DNA of 64,000 nucleotides from Neisseria sp. Marseille-Q5346 (lineage in GTDB: Bacteria > Pseudomonadota > Gammaproteobacteria > Burkholderiales > Neisseriaceae), in the NCBI RefSeq assembly GCF_946902045.1, contig NZ_OX336253.1, positions 496,001-560,000 of the forward strand, given 5' to 3'. The position numbers were made by a program, and so were the translations under genes. Below the pieces are notes generated by a model. It was not told the DNA's origin, did not search any database, and saw nothing but the letters and a program-made list of their open reading frames with translations. The stretch's first letter is position 1, and the number at the start of each line of letters is the position of its first letter. Shown here piece after piece: positions 21,815 through 30,954 of the stretch.

Positions 21815-23338
21815 TCAAGCTTCAACCGGGATAATACCGATTTTAGCCTGCCATTGTTTTGGTGCAATGGCGTGAACCGATTCGCCGTTGCTATCCACCG
21901 CAACGGTTACCGGCATGTCTTTGACTTCAAATTCGTAAATCGCTTCCATGCCCAATTCTGGGAACGCCAAGACTTTAGATGCTTTAATGGCTTTGGCCAC
22001 CAGATATGCCGCGCCGCCGACAGCCATCAGGTAAACGGCCTTGTTATCGGCAATGGCTTGGCAAGTCGCTGCGCCGCGTTCGGATTTACCGATCATACCC
22101 AAAAGACCGGTTTGCTCCAGCATTTGGCGGGTAAATTTATCCATACGGGTGGAAGTAGTCGGACCGGCCGGGCCAACAACTTCGTCACGGACTGGATCAA
22201 CCGGGCCGACGTAGTAAATCAGTTTGTTGGTGAAATCCACCGGCAACTCTTCGCCTTTGTTGAGCATGTCAACCAGACGTTTGTGCGCGGCATCGCGGCC
22301 GGTCAGGATTTTACCGTTCAGCAACAATACGTCGCCGGTTTTCCATGTGGCTACTTCTTCTTTGGTCAGATTGTTGACATCGACACGTTTGCCGTTGTCA
22401 GGGCTGTAAGTCAAATCCGGCCAGTCTTCCAAAGACGGGGCTTCCAGTTTGGCCGGACCTGAGCCGTCCAATTCAAATTCGATGTGGCGGGTTGCCGCGC
22501 AGTTTGGAATCATGGCAATCGGTTTGGAAGCCGCGTGGGTTGGGTAGTCAAGGATTTTGACATCCAGCACGGTGCTCAAGCCGCCCAGACCTTGTGCGCC
22601 GATGCCCAAGGCATTTACTTTTTTGTAGAGTTCCAAGCGCAGGGCTTCGGTGGTAGACAATTCTGCACCGGAATCGGCTTTTTCTTTGAGTTCCTGAATA
22701 TCGATATGGCTCATCAGGCTTTCTTTGGCCATCAACACTGCTTTTTCAGGCGTGCCGCCGATACCGATACCCAAGATGCCCGGAGGACACCAGCCTGCAC
22801 CCATTTGAGGAACAGTTTTCAATACCCAGTCCACGATACTGTCTGATGGGTTGAGCATGGCCACTTTGGTTTTGTTTTCAGAACCGCCGCCTTTGGCCGC
22901 GCAAGTAACCTCAACTTTGTCGCCTTTCACGATTTCCATGTGTACAACGGCAGGGGTGTTGTCTTTGGTATTTTGACGTTTACCAGCCGGGTCGGTCAAT
23001 ACGGAGGCGCGCAGTTTGTTGTCAGGATAGGTATATGCACGGCGTACGCCTTCATTGACCATTTCCTGTACGCTCATCTCGGCATCCCACTGTACATCCA
23101 TGCCCACTTTCAAGAATACGGTCGCAATACCGGTATCCTGACAAATCGGACGATGGCCTTCTGCACACATACGGCTATTGACCAAAATCTGCGCCATCGC
23201 ATCTTTGGCGGCAGGGTTCTCTTCTTTTTGGTAAGCCTTGTACAAAGCCTGAATGTAGTCTTTAGGATGGTAGTAGCTGATGAATTGGAAAGCGTCGAAA
23301 ATACTTTGGATAAAGTCTTCTTGCTTGATGACGGTCAT
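21815..23338 (-). CDS. fumB: Fumarate hydratase, class I (Fe-S, aerobic/anaerobic type)
   Basis: 507 residues. Class I motifs are MCAEGHRPICQDTGIA (cluster cysteine), the central AAKGGGSENKTK and GWCPPGILGIGIGGTPEKA, and the C-terminal GPAGPTTSTRMDKF and GKSERG. The oxygen-sensitive [4Fe-4S] enzyme interconverts fumarate and malate. AAGGAA precedes the ATG. It is divergent from the Fe-S/flavoprotein operon across an 850-bp control region, which suggests joint anaerobic control and a malate-to-fumarate role. The letter A or B cannot be settled from sequence alone. Confidence 0.93.
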   Translation of the reverse strand: MTVIKQEDFIQSIFDAFQFISYYHPKDYIQALYKAYQKEENPAAKDAMAQILVNSRMCAEGHRPICQDTGIATVFLKVGMDVQWDAEMSVQEMVNEGVRRAYTYPDNKLRASVLTDPAGKRQNTKDNTPAVVHMEIVKGDKVEVTCAAKGGGSENKTKVAMLNPSDSIVDWVLKTVPQMGAGWCPPGILGIGIGGTPEKAVLMAKESLMSHIDIQELKEKADSGAELSTTEALRLELYKKVNALGIGAQGLGGLSTVLDVKILDYPTHAASKPIAMIPNCAATRHIEFELDGSGPAKLEAPSLEDWPDLTYSPDNGKRVDVNNLTKEEVATWKTGDVLLLNGKILTGRDAAHKRLVDMLNKGEELPVDFTNKLIYYVGPVDPVRDEVVGPAGPTTSTRMDKFTRQMLEQTGLLGMIGKSERGAATCQAIADNKAVYLMAVGGAAYLVAKAIKASKVLAFPELGMEAIYEFEVKDMPVTVAVDSNGESVHAIAPKQWQAKIGIIPVEA

Positions 23339-23501
23339 GATTGTGTTCCTTTTCGGGAGTCATGGTAGGAAGGGTTTGTTTATTTTTTAAGAGACCGATT
23401 TTTCAGACGGCCTTCAATAGCGTAATAGTGCTTTCAAATGAATAATCCAGACAATATCATTTTCATACTTCATTGATTTAATTAGAATTTAATAACATAT
23501 T

Positions 23502-23525
23502 AAATCACTTGGTTATTGATAACCT
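23502..23525. promoter_or_regulatory. Repeat element TAAATCACTTGG joined to palindrome GGTTATTGATAACC
   Basis: The palindrome GGTTAT-TG-ATAACC is perfect, and the 12-bp TAAATCACTTGG recurs exactly at 24091-24102 on the other side of the region. It is a candidate operator for coordinated control of the two divergent units. Confidence 0.4.
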
Positions 23526-23742
23526 ATATCTACTGGCCATTCACTTACATAGAAATAAAACTACATTATTTTTAAACGATAACCTTATTGCCAGGCCGTC
23601 TGAAAATGCTTGCCTTAAGTATCTGAGAAAAAATTTAGTAGCCTGTATTTAAAAGAAAACTACCTAAATTTCAGACGGCCTTTCTTATTCTCCAATACAA
23701 TACACAATTGTAAAATCCATGTCATTTTCTCCCTCAATCTTC

Positions 23743-23756
23743 TTGACTGATATCAA
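23743..23756. promoter_or_regulatory. FNR-like site
   Basis: TTGAC-TGAT-ATCAA matches nine of ten bases of the FNR consensus TTGAT-N4-ATCAA. It lies about 435 bp upstream of the Fe-S operon, so a long leader or another promoter would be needed. Confidence 0.4.
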
Positions 23757-24090
23757 ACTTGTTTGATTTTCTGAAATTTTATAACAGTCTTTTCACTTGC
23801 TCACATATCCAAATATTATTCAATATATACAACAATCTATGCAAAATTATCTAACATATAATAATGATTTTTACTAGTAAATAGAAGAATATTTTAAAGT
23901 TTATAATAAAAAGTAATTTTATTTTACTTTTAAAATCAAATTTTTGTAATAATTTTGTCTAAATAATAGGCATATTTTGTTTACAATCTTTCCTCTATGA
24001 AACCTTAGATTGCTCCTATCTTCAAAACTACTAAATTCTGATACACTTCGACTCATAAAGATAAACATTGATTTTAAAAGAATTTCTGAG

Positions 24091-24102
24091 TAAATCACTT
24101 GG
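24091..24102. promoter_or_regulatory. Second copy of TAAATCACTTGG
   Basis: Exact repeat of the element at 23502-23513, here about 88 bp upstream of the Fe-S gene start. Confidence 0.35.
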
Positions 24103-24189
24103 ATATTTTCTCATACACAACATATGTAATAAAAATACAATTAATCAAATTATCCACTATTCCAACTTCCAATTTCACAGGAACAAACC

Positions 24190-24828
24190 ATGAGTGAAAA
24201 TTTGTTAACCCTGACCATAGACGGCCATGAAGTTAAAGCTTCCGCCGACTCGTCAATCATCCAAGCCTATGCCCATTCAGGCAATGCGATTACTGCCAAT
24301 GTCGGCTGTATGGGTCAAGGCGTATGCGGTTCCTGCCGCTGCATGATTCGTAAAGAAGGCGAGCGCGAAGTAACAACTGCACTGGCATGCGAGACCAAAG
24401 TCGAAGAAGGCATGCAGGTCAGCTTCTTGGACTACTTCATTCCCGAGCATATCCAATATTACGACGTCAGCGAAATTGGTGATGGCTGGAACTGGTTGGA
24501 CGATACCGCCAAAGCCTTCCCAGAAGCGCAAAATTGCCGTCATTGCGGCGGCTGTAATCGAGCCTGTCCTAAAGGTTTGCAAGTGGAAAACGGCGTAGCG
24601 CAGGTAGTTTCCGGCGATTTCAGTGCGGCTGCGCTGACCTTTGACCAATGCGTGATGTGCAACCTCTGCACCCTCTCCTGCCCTGAACACATCCGTCCGA
24701 ACCACTTGGGCTTGTTCGCCCGCCGTATGAAAGCGGCGCGCACATTGCGTCCTGTGGATTTGATGCGCCGCCTGCGCGAAATCGACAGCGGCAAAATGAA
24801 AGTCGAATTTGAAGAGGAGTCAGTGTAA
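24190..24828 (+). CDS. Iron-sulfur subunit of a fumarate-reductase-like complex (2Fe-2S plus two 4Fe-4S)
   Basis: 212 residues. The N-terminal plant-type ferredoxin domain has Cys40, 46, 49 and 67 (GCMGQGVCGSC). The C-terminal helical domain carries CRHCGGCNRACP (Cys116, 119, 122, 126) and CVMCNLCTLSCP (Cys154, 157, 160, 164). It differs from standard SdhB/FrdB, where 4Fe-4S and 3Fe-4S clusters occur, by having two full C-x2-C-x2-C-x3-C sets. It overlaps the flavoprotein start by one base, and there is no membrane anchor gene. It probably wires electrons from the NuoF-like partner to the flavoprotein. Confidence 0.85.
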   Translation: MSENLLTLTIDGHEVKASADSSIIQAYAHSGNAITANVGCMGQGVCGSCRCMIRKEGEREVTTALACETKVEEGMQVSFLDYFIPEHIQYYDVSEIGDGWNWLDDTAKAFPEAQNCRHCGGCNRACPKGLQVENGVAQVVSGDFSAAALTFDQCVMCNLCTLSCPEHIRPNHLGLFARRMKAARTLRPVDLMRRLREIDSGKMKVEFEEESV

Positions 24829-26456
24829 TGGTTAACAAAATCCAAGGCATAGACTACGAAACTGCCCTTGCCAACCTGCGTGCGTCCTCATTGGAGCTGC
24901 GCGGCGATTTACCTGAAAAAAACGAATTACTGAGCCAATTTCACCCTGACTATCAGGCAAATGCACGTGTGAAACTGCCTATCGGCCCAAACCAAGGCGA
25001 TTACTGCCATCCTGATTTGGCCAAACTCTTAATCAGTCAGCCTCTGATTGACGACTATAATTTGTCGGGTGCTGAACACTTGAACACTGACGTATTGGTA
25101 ATTGGCGGTGGCGGTGCAGGCGCGGCAGCGGCATTGTCTGCGACTGAAGCCGGCGCACGCGTCATCATGGCGAACAAACTGCGTATCGGCGACAGTAATA
25201 CCGTGATGGCCGAAGGTGGCATTCAAGCTGCGGTCGGCGCGGAAGACAGCCTGCAACAACACTTTGACGACACCATCAAAGGCGGCCACAACGTCGGCAA
25301 AAAAGAATTGGTTGCCCAGATGGTTACTGATGCGCCGTCCGCTATCCGCTGGCTGATTGGCTTGGGCATGACTTTCGACCTTGCCAAAGGCGCAGACAGT
25401 AATGGCATGTTGAGCCGCAAACGCGCAGGCGGTACGACCGTGCCGCGTATTTTGAGCTACCGCGACTTTACCGGCCTCGAAATGATGCGCGTACTGCGCG
25501 AAGCAGTCGAACTCGACGAAAACATCACCCAGCTCAACCGCCACCCCGCCATCGAATTATTGTCGGACGAACACGGACGCTGCGTCGGCGCGATTTTGTA
25601 CGATTTGGAAAAACGCTCTTTGGTATTGGTTCACGCCAAAGCCGTAGTATTGGCAACCGGCGGCAGCGGACGCCTGCATTTGCAAGGTTTTGCCACTTCC
25701 AACCACTATGGCGCGACTGCAGACGGCCTGGTAATGGCTTACCGTATCGGCGCCAAACTGCGCGATGTCGATTCTTTCCAATATCACCCAACCGGCGTTG
25801 CCCACCCTCCACACTTGGCAGGCGCGCTGATTTCTGAAGCCGTGCGCTCCGCAGGCACCAAACTGGTCAACGGTTTGGGCGAACGTTTCGTTGACGAATT
25901 ACAACCGCGCGACGTTGTTGCCGCTGCGATTCTGCGCGAATGCCGCGAAGGCCGCGGCGTGGTGCGCGACGGTCAAGTCGGCGTGTTCCTCGACACCCCG
26001 CGCCTGATTGCCAACGACCCCGATGTATTGAACCGTTTGGTAACACTCGGCCACGTCGCCCACAAATGCGGCATCGACCCTGCTGTTGAGCCGATGATGA
26101 TTCATCCGACCCTGCACTATCAAAACGGCGGCGTAGAAATCAACGGCGACGGCGCGACCTGCGTGGAAGGCCTCTATTGCGCCGGTGAAGTAACCGGCGG
26201 CATCCACGGCCGCAACCGCCTGATGGGCAATGCGCTTCTGGACATCATCAGCTTCGGCCGCCGTGCCGGTAAAGCCGCGGCAAATTGTGGCCTGCCGCTG
26301 AAAAAAGTACGCGGCGGTGTCGGTCACGTCCACGATCTGCAACGCGAAATGACCCGCGCCGGTCTGACCAGCGACATCAAAGCCCCCGTTTTATATCCCG
26401 ACTACGGCAAATTCGATTTGCGCGAACACGCCGGTTTGCAGGAGCAACAATCATGA
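24828..26456 (+). CDS. Flavoprotein subunit, fumarate reductase/succinate dehydrogenase superfamily
   Basis: 542 residues. A Rossmann FAD motif VIGGGGAGAAAA lies at 91-102 after a 90-residue N-terminal extension. Then come GDSNTVMAEGGIQAA, the catalytic-domain HPTGVAHPPHLAGALISEAVRSAG and the C-terminal GLYCAGEVTGGIHGRNRLMGNALLDI, all typical of SdhA/FrdA/L-aspartate oxidase. The HPTG and RSAG regions are where dicarboxylates bind in the family. Second gene of a tight operon, its stop overlaps the next start (ATGA). L-aspartate oxidase is less likely because of the partner genes. Confidence 0.87.
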   Translation: MVNKIQGIDYETALANLRASSLELRGDLPEKNELLSQFHPDYQANARVKLPIGPNQGDYCHPDLAKLLISQPLIDDYNLSGAEHLNTDVLVIGGGGAGAAAALSATEAGARVIMANKLRIGDSNTVMAEGGIQAAVGAEDSLQQHFDDTIKGGHNVGKKELVAQMVTDAPSAIRWLIGLGMTFDLAKGADSNGMLSRKRAGGTTVPRILSYRDFTGLEMMRVLREAVELDENITQLNRHPAIELLSDEHGRCVGAILYDLEKRSLVLVHAKAVVLATGGSGRLHLQGFATSNHYGATADGLVMAYRIGAKLRDVDSFQYHPTGVAHPPHLAGALISEAVRSAGTKLVNGLGERFVDELQPRDVVAAAILRECREGRGVVRDGQVGVFLDTPRLIANDPDVLNRLVTLGHVAHKCGIDPAVEPMMIHPTLHYQNGGVEINGDGATCVEGLYCAGEVTGGIHGRNRLMGNALLDIISFGRRAGKAAANCGLPLKKVRGGVGHVHDLQREMTRAGLTSDIKAPVLYPDYGKFDLREHAGLQEQQS

Positions 26457-27706
26457 ATCAAGCCAATCAAAACTTACTGCATCCTTCCCGCCAAGTCGGC
26501 GCAGATTTAGCCGCGTGGCGCAAAGTAGGCGGCGGCGAAGGCTTGCTGGCTGCGCTTGCCGATCCACAAAGCATTGTTTCCAAACTGCAAGATGCCAATC
26601 TTTGCGGTATGGGCGGTGCAGGTTTCCCGACTTGGCGCAAATGGGAGGCTGCCGTTGCCGCCCAAAGCAAAAATGGCGACAAATACGTCGTCTGCAATGC
26701 CAACGAAGACGAACCGGGTACATTTAAAGACCGTGTACTGCTGGCAAATACGCCGCACCAAGTCATCGAAGGCGTCCTAATTGCCGCCGTTGCCTGCCGT
26801 GCCAATAAAGCGATTTTGTACGTCAATCCGCATCAAACCGACTCCATCGCTTCCATCACACCGGCCATTGAGCAATGGAAAAACAGCGATTTGTTTATCC
26901 GTATCGAAAACTACTTGGGTAAACCTTTAGACCTGCAACTGGTCGAAACTTCAGGCCGTTATATCGGCGGCGAAGAAACTGCCGTGATTTCATGGCTGGA
27001 AGGCGGTTTCCCCTTCCCTCGCCGCAAGCCGCCTTTCCCTGCCGAAAGCGGTGTCAACGGTGAGCCGACCCTTATCAACAATACCGAAACCTTCGCCAAT
27101 ATTCCGCAAATCCTTGCCAAAGGCGCGGAATGGTACAAATCTTTGGGTTTGGGCGATGCGGCCGGTACAAAACTCTACTCGCTCTCCGGCGACGTATTGA
27201 ATCCGGGCCTGTACGAGCTTCCGATGGGCACGACCCTGCAATCGCTGATTTACGATCACGGCGGCGGTATGCTCGAAGGGCGCACGTTTAAAGCCGTCTT
27301 CACCGGCGGCCCGTCAAACACGCTTTTGACCGTAAAAGATTTGGACGTGCCTTTGGACTTCGTTTCCGTACGCGAACGCAAATCCAGCCTCGGTACCGGC
27401 GCGATGATTGTGATTTCCGAAGGCACCAGCGTGGTGCGCAAAGTGGCCGAGTATGTGGAATTTTTCGCTTCCAACTCATGCGGTCAATGCCCGCCGTGCA
27501 AAGGCGGCACATTCCAGCTTTCCCGCCTGCTCAACCGCGTGGACACCGGCATCGGCACTCCCGACGATCTGCGCGCCCTGCAAAGCCTGTGCCAACTGTT
27601 GCCACGAAGCGGTCGTTGCGGTTTGATTGACGGCGCGGTTACCGTGTTGCAAAGCTCGCTGCGCACCTTCCCCGAAGAGTACGGCCTGCCGCAAGAACAG
27701 GAATAA
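26453..27706 (+). CDS. NuoF-like NADH-oxidising flavoprotein subunit
   Basis: 417 residues. The start at 26453 has GGAG ten bases upstream; an open extension to 26285 lies inside the previous gene. The FMN/NADH site is visible as GMGGAGFPTWRKW (52-64) and NEDEPGTFKDR, GRYIGGEETA follows, and the 4Fe-4S site near residue 342 reads CGQCPPCKGG, with RCGLIDGAV about 40 residues later. It resembles complex I subunit NuoF and the HoxF-type diaphorases but is encoded apart from nuo genes. It likely delivers NADH electrons to the two upstream subunits. Confidence 0.85.
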   Translation: MNQANQNLLHPSRQVGADLAAWRKVGGGEGLLAALADPQSIVSKLQDANLCGMGGAGFPTWRKWEAAVAAQSKNGDKYVVCNANEDEPGTFKDRVLLANTPHQVIEGVLIAAVACRANKAILYVNPHQTDSIASITPAIEQWKNSDLFIRIENYLGKPLDLQLVETSGRYIGGEETAVISWLEGGFPFPRRKPPFPAESGVNGEPTLINNTETFANIPQILAKGAEWYKSLGLGDAAGTKLYSLSGDVLNPGLYELPMGTTLQSLIYDHGGGMLEGRTFKAVFTGGPSNTLLTVKDLDVPLDFVSVRERKSSLGTGAMIVISEGTSVVRKVAEYVEFFASNSCGQCPPCKGGTFQLSRLLNRVDTGIGTPDDLRALQSLCQLLPRSGRCGLIDGAVTVLQSSLRTFPEEYGLPQEQE

Positions 27707-27715
27707 AACGGCGTT

Positions 27716-27755
27716 GTTTTCAGACGGCCTGTTACTGTAAAGGCCGTCTGAAAAA
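27716..27755 (+). terminator. DUS pair after the NuoF-like gene
   Basis: TTTTCAGACGGCC and GGCCGTCTGAAAA are opposed with a short spacer. A single further DUS is at 27861. The T-run is poor, so partial read-through to the transporter is possible. Confidence 0.6.
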
Positions 27756-27918
27756 CGATACCCTACTCCCATTCTCTTCTTTCCAAGATTGAAGAGAAAC
27801 CCAATAAGAAAAATACCTTCCGAACCTACCAAAATACGTTCAGACAGGCTTAAGCGACACTCAGGCCGTCTGAAAACCGATTTCCCAATACTTCAATCCT
27901 CAAATTAGGAGATTCAAC

Positions 27919-29370
27919 ATGGGCTTCAAGCCAATTCCTGCTGCGGTCGCACTTGTGCTGACGCTGCTTATCTGGTTCGTTATCCCCGTTCCTCAAGGCG
28001 TATCGCCTGACGCATGGCATCTTTTGGCATTGTTTGTCGGCATCATTGCCGGCATCATCGGCAAAGCCATGCCTATCGGCGCAATGGCGATTTTGGGCAT
28101 TACCTTGGTTGCACTGACCGGTGTGACCAACGAAAAAGCCGCCGACGCAACCAAAGACGCTCTGAGCAGCCTCAACAACTCGCTCATCTGGATGATTGGT
28201 ATCGCCATCATCATCTCGCGCGGTTTGTTGAAAACCGGCTTGGGGATGCGTATCGGCTACCTGCTGATCTCCCTTTTCGGCAAACGCACGCTGGGCGTAG
28301 GTTACAGCTTGGCATTGGCCGACTTGGTCATCGGTCCGGTAACGCCAAGTAATACCGCGCGCGGCGGTGCAATCGTGCATCCGATTATGAAATCCATTGC
28401 CTTAAGCTTCGACTCCGATCCTGAAAAAGGTACGGAAGGCAAAATCGGCAAATACCTTTCACTGGTCAACTTTCACTCCAACGTGATTACCTGTCTGATT
28501 TTTATCACTGCCACCGCACCTAATCCGCTGGTAGTCGAATTGGTTGCCAAAGCCACTAATTCGGAAATCCAACTCTCTTGGGGTACTTGGTTCTTGGCGA
28601 TGGTCGTACCCGGCCTGCTTGCTATGCTACTGATGCCGCTGGTGCTGTATTTCCTGTATCCGCCCGAAATCAAACAAACCCCCAACGCCACTGCATTGGC
28701 AAAAGAGCATTTGGCTGCCATGGGGCCGATGAAGCGTGAAGAAAAAATCATGCTGGGCATTTTCCTGGTTCTGCTGCTGTTGTGGGCGGGTATTCCTGAA
28801 ATGCTATTCGGCGTGAAAGTGGACGCTACCGCCACCACCTTCCTCGGCTTGAGCCTGTGCCTGTTGACCGGCGTACTGACTTGGGAAGATGCGCTAAAAG
28901 AAAAAAGCGCGTGGGACACCATTGTTTGGTTTGCTGCCTTGGTTATGATGGCAAACTTCCTCAACAAACTGGGCCTCATCAGCTGGTTATCCGACTCCAT
29001 GCAAAGCGGTATCGCCCACATGGGCTTGGGTTGGGAAGCCGGTTGTGCCCTGTTGATGCTGGCCTACCTCTACGCCCACTACGTTTTCGCCAGCGGCACG
29101 GCACACGTTACCGCCATGTTCGGCGCATTCTACGGCGCAGGCTTGGCCTTGGGTGCACCACCGATGCTGTTTGCCCTGGTTATGGCAGCCGCTACCGGCA
29201 TCATGATGTCGCTGACCCACTACGCTACCGGTTCTGCACCTGTCATTTACGGCTCCAACTACGTCAACATGACCGAATGGTGGAAAGCCGGCTTCATCAT
29301 GAGCGTGCTTGAAATCCTGATTTTCGGCACTGTCGGTATCTTGTGGTGGAAAGCCTTGGGCTATTGGTAA
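27919..29370 (+). CDS. Dicarboxylate/anion transporter, DASS family (CitT/TtdT type)
   Basis: 483 residues with about a dozen membrane helices. The two family signatures with substrate-binding Ser-Asn-Thr are present: GPVTPSNTARGG near residue 140 and its repeat ATGSAPVIYGSNY near 435. In bacteria such carriers exchange or import succinate, fumarate, malate, tartrate or citrate. The position after the fumarate-reductase-like genes and opposite fumarase suggests C4-dicarboxylate uptake or fumarate/succinate exchange. AGGAG precedes the ATG. Confidence 0.92.
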   Translation: MGFKPIPAAVALVLTLLIWFVIPVPQGVSPDAWHLLALFVGIIAGIIGKAMPIGAMAILGITLVALTGVTNEKAADATKDALSSLNNSLIWMIGIAIIISRGLLKTGLGMRIGYLLISLFGKRTLGVGYSLALADLVIGPVTPSNTARGGAIVHPIMKSIALSFDSDPEKGTEGKIGKYLSLVNFHSNVITCLIFITATAPNPLVVELVAKATNSEIQLSWGTWFLAMVVPGLLAMLLMPLVLYFLYPPEIKQTPNATALAKEHLAAMGPMKREEKIMLGIFLVLLLLWAGIPEMLFGVKVDATATTFLGLSLCLLTGVLTWEDALKEKSAWDTIVWFAALVMMANFLNKLGLISWLSDSMQSGIAHMGLGWEAGCALLMLAYLYAHYVFASGTAHVTAMFGAFYGAGLALGAPPMLFALVMAAATGIMMSLTHYATGSAPVIYGSNYVNMTEWWKAGFIMSVLEILIFGTVGILWWKALGYW

Positions 29371-29390
29371 TCCTTTAGCCGATTGAAAAA

Positions 29391-29426
29391 TCAGGCTGTC
29401 TGAAACTCCAATTTCAGACGGCCTTT
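29391..29426 (+). terminator. DUS inverted-repeat terminator after the DASS gene
   Basis: CAGGCTGTCTGAAA (one base changed) pairs with TTTCAGACGGCC followed by TTTT. Confidence 0.85.
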
Positions 29427-29464
29427 TGTTACAATTTCATTTTTACCGAACACACTCGATTACC

Positions 29465-30877
29465 GTGAAAATACTTATTCTCGGCAGCGGCCAAGTCGGC
29501 TCGACCGTCGCCCAAAACCTCGCCTCCGTTCCCAGCAACGACGTTACCATCATCGACATCGACGAAAAAGCGCTCAACCGCATCAGCAGCCGCCTCGATG
29601 TCCAAACCATCGTCGGCAACGGCGCATCGCCCTTTACCCTCGAACAGGCAGGCGCGGCGGACTCCGACCTCCTGCTTGCCCTGACCCGCAGCGACGAAAC
29701 CAACATCGTTGCCTCCAAAATCGCCGCCGACCTGTTCAACATCCCCAGCCGCATCGCACGCGTACGCTCAAGCGAATACCTCGAATATCCGGTTGCCGGC
29801 AGCGACAACCCCGAAGAAGGCAGCCTCAACATCTTCGGCATTACCGAAACCATCAGCCCCGAACAACTGGTTACCGAACAACTTGTCGGCCTGCTCAACT
29901 ACACCAGCTCATTGCAGGTACTCAGCTTTGCCAACGACCAAGTCCGCATGGTGATTGTTCAAGCCCGCAAAGGCGGTTTGCTGATCGGCCGTGAAATTGC
30001 CGACATCAACCAACACCTGCTCGAAGGCGTGGACTGCCAAATCTGCGCCATCTACCGCAACAACCGCCTGATCGTCCCTACCCCGCAAACCGTCATCATC
30101 GAAGGCGATGAAGTCCTGTTTGCCGCCGACATCAACAGCGTGGAAGCCATCATGCGCGAATTGCGTCCGAAAGAAGCGCGTACCCGCCGCATCATGATCG
30201 CCGGCGGCGGCAACATCGGCTACCGCCTCGCCAAGCAGCTCGAATCCAAATACGACATCAAAATCATCGAATACAAACCCCACCGCGCCGAATGGCTGGC
30301 CGAAAATCTGGACAACACCCTCGTCCTGCAAGGTTCCGCCACCGACGAAACCCTGCTGGATGAAGAATACATCGACGAAATCGACGTCTTCTGCGCGCTG
30401 ACCAATGATGACGAAAACAACATCATGTCCAGTCTGTTGGCGAAAAACCTTGGCGCCAAACGCGTGATTACCATCGTCAACCGCTCAAGCTACGTCGATT
30501 TGCTCGAAGGCAACAAAATCGATATCGTCGTTTCCCCCCACCTGATTACCATCGGCTCCATCCTCGCCCACATCCGCCGTGGCGACGTCGTTGCCGTCCA
30601 TCCTTTGCGCCGCGGTACAGCCGAAGCTATTGAAGTGGTGGTACACGGCGACAAAAACACTTCCGCCATCGTCGGCCGCCGCATCAGCGGCATCAAATGG
30701 CCAAGCGACTGCTACATCGCCGCCATCGTCCGCGGCGCAACCGGCGAGGTCATCATGGGACACCACACCGAAACCATCCTCCAAGACGGCGACCACATTA
30801 TCTTCTTCGTTTCACGCCGCCGCGTTCTGCCGGAGCTGGAAAAACTCATTCAAGTCAAAATGGGCTTTTTCGGTTAA
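29465..30877 (+). CDS. trkA: Trk system potassium uptake regulator TrkA
   Basis: 470 residues from a GTG start; the frame is open to a TTG at 29426 inside a terminator, which is rejected. Two TrkA-N (RCK) Rossmann domains begin KILILGSGQVGSTVAQNL and RRIMIAGGGNIGYRLAKQL, each followed by a TrkA-C domain. It binds NAD(H)/nucleotides and gates the TrkH/TrkG K+ channel at the inner membrane. It converges with lgt. Confidence 0.95.
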   Translation: MKILILGSGQVGSTVAQNLASVPSNDVTIIDIDEKALNRISSRLDVQTIVGNGASPFTLEQAGAADSDLLLALTRSDETNIVASKIAADLFNIPSRIARVRSSEYLEYPVAGSDNPEEGSLNIFGITETISPEQLVTEQLVGLLNYTSSLQVLSFANDQVRMVIVQARKGGLLIGREIADINQHLLEGVDCQICAIYRNNRLIVPTPQTVIIEGDEVLFAADINSVEAIMRELRPKEARTRRIMIAGGGNIGYRLAKQLESKYDIKIIEYKPHRAEWLAENLDNTLVLQGSATDETLLDEEYIDEIDVFCALTNDDENNIMSSLLAKNLGAKRVITIVNRSSYVDLLEGNKIDIVVSPHLITIGSILAHIRRGDVVAVHPLRRGTAEAIEVVVHGDKNTSAIVGRRISGIKWPSDCYIAAIVRGATGEVIMGHHTETILQDGDHIIFFVSRRRVLPELEKLIQVKMGFFG

Positions 30878-30904
30878 ACCCAAAATCCGTTTGCTTGAAG
30901 CGAT

Positions 30905-30940
30905 AAAAAGGCCGTCTGAAAACCTTTTCAGACGGCCTTT
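30905..30940. terminator. DUS inverted-repeat terminator between trkA and lgt
   Basis: AAAAGGCCGTCTGAAAA pairs with TTTTCAGACGGCCTTT and serves both convergent genes. Confidence 0.9.
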
Positions 30941-30954
30941 ATTTCTTGTTTTAT

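Larger units (their letters stand above)
23339..24189. other. 850-bp AT-rich intergenic control region
   Basis: No credible gene is present. It contains single and paired DUS (23400-23413; 23593-23604 with 23670-23681), very AT-rich stretches at 23800-23990, two exact copies of a 12-bp element, a 14-bp palindrome and an FNR-like site. It separates the divergent fumarase gene and the Fe-S/flavoprotein operon and is likely to hold both promoters. Confidence 0.6.
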
